The position numbers and the translations under genes are program-made. Shown here one piece after another: positions 4,924 to 8,117 of a stretch of 8,117 bases of DNA. The stretch covers positions 1 to 8,117 of the forward strand of contig DATECY010000043.1 of assembly GCA_035286665.1 (NCBI GenBank), in the 5' to 3' direction. Below the pieces are notes generated by a model that was not told the origin of the DNA, did no database searches, and was given only the letters and a program-made list of their open reading frames with translations. The DNA comes from RBG-16-68-21 sp035286665. Its GTDB lineage: Bacteria; Actinomycetota; Acidimicrobiia; Spongiisociales; UBA11373. Within the stretch, counting starts at the first letter, position 1. Each line of letters starts with the position of its first letter.

Positions 4924-6786
4924 ATGGATCCGAAACTGCTCCTCGAACAGATCAAGGCCAGGGTGGGTGAACAGGCCGAAGAGGTCACCTTCGCCCGGTA
5001 CCTGGAAATGGTCGCCGACGACCCGAGATTGGCGCGCCTCTCCCACGCTCTGGTGTCCGACATGGTCGAGGCAAACGGGATCTCCGTCGGGCCCGACGGT
5101 GAGGAGCGGTTCGACCTGTTCGAAGGCGAGCTGTTCGGCCACGAGAGGGTCATCCAGCAGGTGGCCGACTATTTCCGCGCCGCCGGACGCCGACTCGACG
5201 TCCGCAAGCGGATTCTCCTCCTGGTCGGACCGCCCGGGTCAGGCAAGTCCACCCTGGTCAACACCATGAAGAAGGGCCTCGAGGCCTACACCCGCACCGA
5301 CGACGGGCGCGTGTACGGCATCAAGGGCTCCCAGATGCACGAGGACCCGTTGCGCATGATCCCCGAAGACCTGCGGGGCGAGGCGGGTGTCTACATCGAG
5401 GGAGACCTCAACCCCGAGGTCAGGTGGATGCTCGAAGCCACCTACAAGGGCGATGTCGCCAAGATGCCCGTCGAACGGGTCTACTACTCGATCGCTCACG
5501 GACTCGGCTTCGGCACCTTCGTCGCCACCGACCCGCGCTCGGAGGACCTCACCCGGCTCGTCGGCGAGGTCGACCTCTCCCAACTGAACCCCGCCGACCC
5601 CACCTCCACCCGCCGTGCCTACCGGTTCGACGGCGAACTCAACGCGGCGCATCGAGGAATGGCCGACCTGCTCGAGGTCTTCAAGATGGACGAGCGCTTC
5701 CTCGCCGTGTTGCTCAGCCTGAGCCAGGAACAGATCATCAAGACGAGCGGTCCGGGCACGATGTATGCCGACGAGGTCGTGATCGCACAGAGCAACCTCG
5801 CCGAGTACGAGGAGTTGGTCGACAACCCGCGCGCCGCCGCCATGCTCGACCGCCTCGTCGTGGTCAAGGTGCCGTTCGTGCTCTCGGTGCGCGCCGAGAT
5901 CCGGATCTACGAGAAGATGATCGCCGGCGCCGAAATGGGCCGCAGGGACGTCTCCCCGCTTGCCATGCACACCGCAGCGACCTTCGCCGTGCTCACCAGG
6001 CTCACCCACCCCGGGGGTGGCATGCAGGGTCTGATCCGCAAACTCCATCTCTACGATGGCCGCTACGGGAGCCATGGCGGCGCCGAAGACGCGGTCAAGC
6101 TGCACGACAAGTCGCCTGAAGAGGGGATGACCGGCCTCAGCCCGCGGTACGTCATCAACCGGCTGTCCCAGGTGGCCGGAGCGACCAAGGGCTGCCTCGA
6201 CGGGCTCGCCGTGCTCGAGGCGCTGTGGGAGGGACTCCCCCAGCGAGCCGGTTTCACCGAGGACGAGCGGGAGCGCTGGGGAGCGCTGCTCGCCGCCACC
6301 CAGGCGGAGTACGACGAGATGGTGCAGCTCGAGCTGCGCAAGGCGTCGGTGCTCGCCTACAAGGATTCGGCGGAGAAGATGGCGCGCGCCGCCAAGGATG
6401 AGATCGCCCGATGGAAGTCAGAAGGCGATTCGGCCAACGTCCCCACGCTGCGGCGGCTGGAACGCCTCATCGACGTCCCCCAATACGGCCGGGACCGCTT
6501 CCGTGGCAGTCTGGCGGCGACGTTCGAGTTGAAGGGCCAGCGAGGACGGCCGCTGCACACCCGACACCCACTGCTTCAGGAGGCGATCGAGCGGGCACTG
6601 CTCCCGTCCTGGGGCGACGTCAACCGCACCCTCGAAGATCAGACGCCGAGCCTGGTGGAGGGATTGCAGGCCTCCGGATGGCGCAAGGCGTGCGCCGAGC
6701 AGCTCGTCGAGTACGCCCACAAGTTCTCCGCCTCACGCCGCGACCGCAAGAAGGACGACGACAAGAAGCCGACCTGGTATTCGTAG
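4924..6786 (+). CDS. prkA: PrkA/YeaG family AAA+ serine protein kinase
   Basis: A 620-residue protein, normal for the family (about 630-645 in Bacillus and Escherichia coli). The N-terminal AAA+ PrkA domain has Walker A GPPGSGKS at 102-109, YGIKGSQMHEDPLRMIP at 131-147, FDGELNAAHRGMADLLEVFK at 235-254 (Walker B/family box), IAQSNLAEY at 287-295 and RLVVVKVPFVLSVRAEIRIYEKM at 310-332. The C-terminal PrkA domain follows, with LSPRYVINRLSQ at 405-416, ending in a lysine/aspartate-rich tail. PrkA proteins act in the cytoplasm in stress, stationary-phase and sporulation responses. They were described as serine kinases, and Bacillus PrkA has more recently been reported as an ATP-dependent protease, so the activity is unsettled. 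I chose the ATG at 4924 because TGAGGA precedes it and residues from MDPKLLLEQ match the family. The ATG at 4858 would add 22 residues encoded by a hairpin. Its usual partners are YeaH/YhbH (DUF444) and SpoVR; here a reversed toxin-antitoxin pair follows. Confidence 0.95.
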   Translation: MDPKLLLEQIKARVGEQAEEVTFARYLEMVADDPRLARLSHALVSDMVEANGISVGPDGEERFDLFEGELFGHERVIQQVADYFRAAGRRLDVRKRILLLVGPPGSGKSTLVNTMKKGLEAYTRTDDGRVYGIKGSQMHEDPLRMIPEDLRGEAGVYIEGDLNPEVRWMLEATYKGDVAKMPVERVYYSIAHGLGFGTFVATDPRSEDLTRLVGEVDLSQLNPADPTSTRRAYRFDGELNAAHRGMADLLEVFKMDERFLAVLLSLSQEQIIKTSGPGTMYADEVVIAQSNLAEYEELVDNPRAAAMLDRLVVVKVPFVLSVRAEIRIYEKMIAGAEMGRRDVSPLAMHTAATFAVLTRLTHPGGGMQGLIRKLHLYDGRYGSHGGAEDAVKLHDKSPEEGMTGLSPRYVINRLSQVAGATKGCLDGLAVLEALWEGLPQRAGFTEDERERWGALLAATQAEYDEMVQLELRKASVLAYKDSAEKMARAAKDEIARWKSEGDSANVPTLRRLERLIDVPQYGRDRFRGSLAATFELKGQRGRPLHTRHPLLQEAIERALLPSWGDVNRTLEDQTPSLVEGLQASGWRKACAEQLVEYAHKFSASRRDRKKDDDKKPTWYS

Positions 6787-6801
6787 ACCCGCGGGTGTGA
6801 G

Positions 6802-6823
6802 CACCCTGGCCGAGGGGAGGGTG
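6802..6823. terminator. Possible bidirectional hairpin between prkA and the toxin gene
   Basis: CACCCT (6802-6807) pairs with AGGGTG (6818-6823) around a 10-nt loop, 16 nt after the prkA stop and 46 nt from the convergent toxin stop. An overlapping alternative stem, GGGTG (6793-6797) with CACCC (6802-6806), also exists. No U-tract is present. Part of the stem belongs to the flanking repeat described in the findings, so the pairing could be incidental. Confidence 0.3.
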
Positions 6824-6825
6824 TC

Positions 6826-6858
6826 GCACCTGAGGGTACGACCGAATGCACCTGAGGG
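6826..6858. repeat. 11-bp direct repeat GCACCTGAGGG, two copies
   Basis: Exact copies at 6826-6836 and 6848-6858 are 22 bp apart, about two helical turns. They fill the gap between the prkA and toxin stop codons. Being downstream of both genes, they are unlikely to be a normal operator. Confidence 0.7.
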
Positions 6859-6868
6859 ATTCATCGCT

Positions 6869-7417
6869 CTAACGACGCAGATGCTGGGCGAGCCGAATCA
6901 GTCCTCGTTGCTCCAGTAGGTCAACCAGTTCTTCGATGGTGCAGTCTCTGGCCGCCGCCTCGTCGCTGACGATCTGCCGGACGCCAGCAGCGTCGAGGCC
7001 GAATAGATCCGTGAGGAAGTCGTCCGGGCTTTGTGCTTCGAGGTCGTGGGGCGTGAGAGCGGTCGCGGTGAAATCGAGGTCATCGGTGATGATCAGTTGG
7101 ACGGTCGCGTGGATCGCAGCGGTGACCACGTGGCGGTCTCCAGGGTCGCGGATGTCGACCCCCTCGATTGCATACTCGTAGCCGATCACCCGACAATCAG
7201 GAATCGCGTCTCCTATCGCCTTCTTCAGGCTCTCGCCTTGCTCCTCGCTGAAGTTTGAGTACTTCGTCCTGACCGCATCGACCATCTCATCAAGGATCCG
7301 GTCCGTCAGCAAGACTCGAAGGTTGAACCTGGCTTGCGCGACCCCAACGCGTACGAGAATGCTCCGCTGCAGCGCACCGAATAGGGCGTTCGCGTCGTAG
7401 AGGACGCGAAATGCCAT
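6869..7417 (-). CDS. vapC: PIN-domain toxin, VapC50-like ribonuclease
   Basis: A 182-residue protein. Acidic residues of the PIN nuclease fold are in place: D8 in VLYDANAL, E44 in TDRILDEMV, D91/D94 in DIRDPGDRHVVTAAI and D112/D113 in IITDDLDF, which would bind the catalytic metal. A C-terminal helical part follows (about 130-182), ending EELVDLLEQRGLIRLAQHLRR. Length and tail match the longer PIN_3-type toxins, such as Mycobacterium tuberculosis VapC50, rather than the 130-residue classical VapC. Such toxins are metal-dependent RNases that cut specific RNAs when not held by their antitoxin; the target cannot be read from sequence. The start ATG lies one base after the antitoxin stop, so translation is coupled and the antitoxin comes first, as is usual. 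No missing active-site residue is seen, so it is probably active. Base composition is lower in GC than the flanking genes, suggesting transfer. Confidence 0.88.
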   Translation of the reverse strand: MAFRVLYDANALFGALQRSILVRVGVAQARFNLRVLLTDRILDEMVDAVRTKYSNFSEEQGESLKKAIGDAIPDCRVIGYEYAIEGVDIRDPGDRHVVTAAIHATVQLIITDDLDFTATALTPHDLEAQSPDDFLTDLFGLDAAGVRQIVSDEAAARDCTIEELVDLLEQRGLIRLAQHLRR

Positions 7418-7418
7418 C

Positions 7419-7874
7419 TCAGTCGTCCAGTTCGGCGTCGAGGCTGATCTTGGTCACCCGATCAGCAGCCTTCTTTCGGCGAGTTGCGTCGACCTTCCGG
7501 TAACGATCGAGGTCGACGAATCGGATTCGTCGGTGCCGTCCGACGGTACGGAACTCGAGTGACCCATTTGGCTCCAACACCTTGTCAATCAGATACGGGC
7601 GGGACACGCCCAGCAGGTCGGCTGCCTGCTGTGTTGTGAGTTCCGCATTCTGTGGCACGATCGAAACGCCCACACCATCCTTCAGATGGTCGAGGACCTC
7701 GATGAACATCTTCAGAGCCTCGGATGGGACTGTGATCGTTGTTGGGCCGGTTGCATCGTCAGCAACGAGCATCACTCGTGTTGCCGGCGTCGGGTGACGG
7801 CGCAGGAACTCGGCGAGTACTCCTGGAGCCGTGTCGCCGACCTCGGGACCCCTCTCGGCGGACTGGTTGCGCAT
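7419..7874 (-). CDS. vapB: Excisionase-like HTH antitoxin, VapB50-like
   Basis: A 151-residue protein. Residues of about 79-127 (LTTQQAADLLGVSRPYLIDKVLEPNGSLEFRTVGRHRRIRFVDLDRY) form a MerR/excisionase-type helix-turn-helix: the helix pair TTQQAADLLGVSRPYL, then a short wing with RHRRI. The N-terminal 78 residues hold a beta-like region (TRVMLVADDATGPTTITVP) and a helix. The C-terminus is basic, then acidic (KISLDAELDD), the kind of short tail that can occupy the toxin's active site. The partner order and domain type match M. tuberculosis VapB50, long annotated as a possible excisionase. It should neutralise the PIN toxin and, as a complex, repress the shared promoter. AAGGAGG ends 5 nt before the ATG, confirming the start. 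No integrase is nearby, so a phage excisionase role is unlikely. Confidence 0.85.
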   Translation of the reverse strand: MRNQSAERGPEVGDTAPGVLAEFLRRHPTPATRVMLVADDATGPTTITVPSEALKMFIEVLDHLKDGVGVSIVPQNAELTTQQAADLLGVSRPYLIDKVLEPNGSLEFRTVGRHRRIRFVDLDRYRKVDATRRKKAADRVTKISLDAELDD

Positions 7875-7879
7875 CTCTA

Positions 7880-7886
7880 CCTCCTT
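7880..7886 (-). promoter_or_regulatory. Shine-Dalgarno AAGGAGG of the antitoxin gene
   Basis: A full-strength ribosome site lies 5 nt before the antitoxin ATG. The toxin has no comparable site, which would give more antitoxin than toxin per message. Confidence 0.8.
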
Positions 7887-7891
7887 CTGGC

Positions 7892-7920
7892 ACAGTACCT
7901 CGTATATGCAGCAAACGCAA
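7892..7920 (-). promoter_or_regulatory. Putative promoter of the toxin-antitoxin operon
   Basis: On the minus strand TTGCGT (7915-7920) and TACTGT (7892-7897) are separated by 17 bp. The -10 box fits TANNNT and the -35 keeps the TTG. Transcription would start near 7885-7886, just at the Shine-Dalgarno, leaving a very short leader. The local sequence is unusually AT-rich for the window. Confidence 0.5.
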
Positions 7921-7937
7921 TGGTCGCAATATTCGCA
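7916..7937. promoter_or_regulatory. Possible autoregulatory operator upstream of the antitoxin
   Basis: CGCAAT occurs at 7916-7921 and again at 7925-7930, and the second copy is part of the near-palindrome TCGCAATATTCGCA (7924-7937) centred on AATATT. It overlaps and extends upstream of the -35 box, where the HTH antitoxin could bind. The rest of the gap to 8066 is GC-rich, with only a short direct repeat, CTGACCTC at 8038-8045 and 8051-8058. Confidence 0.35.
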
Positions 7938-8066
7938 TTAGATCGGCGTCTCGGGGGCGGAACTTGAGGCTCACCACCACGGGTGATTCCGGCACGCTGC
8001 GGGAGGGCGTGGGTAGGCCACCGGTCCCCCGGCACCCCTGACCTCCCCATCTGACCTCGGGTGACT

Positions 8067-8117
8067 ATGAGGATCATTTACGAGCAGTGGCCGAGGGAAG
8101 GGAGATCGCCGGGGACG
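8067..8117 (+). CDS. Start of an ORF cut by the right edge, possibly YeaH/YhbH (DUF444)
   Basis: Seventeen codons are visible, reading MRIIYEQWPREGRSPGT, and the frame stays open to the edge. An in-frame GTG at 8061 is an alternative start. No strong Shine-Dalgarno is present. The basic, charged start resembles the N-terminus of DUF444 proteins, whose genes commonly follow prkA in the same direction, so a YeaH/YhbH-type protein (von Willebrand A-like fold, works with PrkA) is the best guess. This rests mainly on context; too little sequence is present for a family call. Confidence 0.4.
   Translation, partial: MRIIYEQWPREGRSPGT

Noticed and set aside
7419..7874. Phage excisionase or part of an integrated phage
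   Set aside because: The HTH type fits, but no integrase, attachment site or phage gene is present, and the adjacent coupled PIN toxin identifies it as an antitoxin.
6787..8066. Insertion sequence or transposon carrying the toxin-antitoxin pair
   Set aside because: No transposase and no terminal inverted repeats are visible. Only imperfect direct repeats flank the segment.

Overview
The window comes from a high-GC chromosome with short intergenic gaps. Several starts have a TANNNT -10 box 6-9 nt before the ATG and no Shine-Dalgarno, which suggests frequent leaderless transcription. The gene content (GT4 glycosyltransferase, DUF2867-type SDR, RimB/RimK, PrkA, VapBC50-like toxin-antitoxin) fits an actinobacterium (Actinomycetota), possibly Acidimicrobiia. 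That placement is inferred from style and gene content, not from a marker gene.

Layout. (1) 1-830, minus: the N-terminal part of a GT4 glycosyltransferase that runs off the left edge. (2) 990-2435, plus: a 481-aa NAD(P)-binding SDR-like protein with a C-terminal DUF2867-type domain, divergent from the glycosyltransferase. (3) 2556-2672, minus: a 38-aa single-span membrane protein. (4) 2673-2865: a divergent control region holding two different heptanucleotide repeat arrays. (5) 2866-4166, plus: a translationally coupled pair, a retropepsin-like protease (RimB type) and a RimK ATP-grasp glutamate ligase, probably a write/erase pair for poly-glutamylation of ribosomal protein S6. (6) 4302-4808, plus: a six-span membrane protein of unknown function behind a strong Shine-Dalgarno. 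(7) 4862-4889: a perfect 12-bp hairpin. (8) 4924-6786, plus: PrkA/YeaG, an AAA+ protein of the stress/sporulation serine-kinase family. (9) 6869-7874, minus: a toxin-antitoxin pair (excisionase-like HTH antitoxin, then PIN-domain RNase toxin) resembling VapBC50, with visibly lower GC than its surroundings. (10) 8067 to the right edge, plus: the first 17 codons of an ORF that may be the usual PrkA partner (YeaH/YhbH, DUF444).

The two most interesting signals are these. First, the toxin-antitoxin module lies in reverse orientation just after prkA. An imperfect copy of the start of the next plus-strand ORF is found directly behind the prkA stop, as if the module had been inserted into a prkA-partner operon and left a duplicated flank. 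Second, heptamer repeats of one family (GCGCATY) occur in two separate intergenic regions, and a second heptamer family covers the -35 region of the rimB promoter, so copy-number change could alter expression. No RNA genes, CRISPR arrays, transposases or clear origins were found. Apart from the open reading frames, everything here rests on reading by eye, and no database search was possible.
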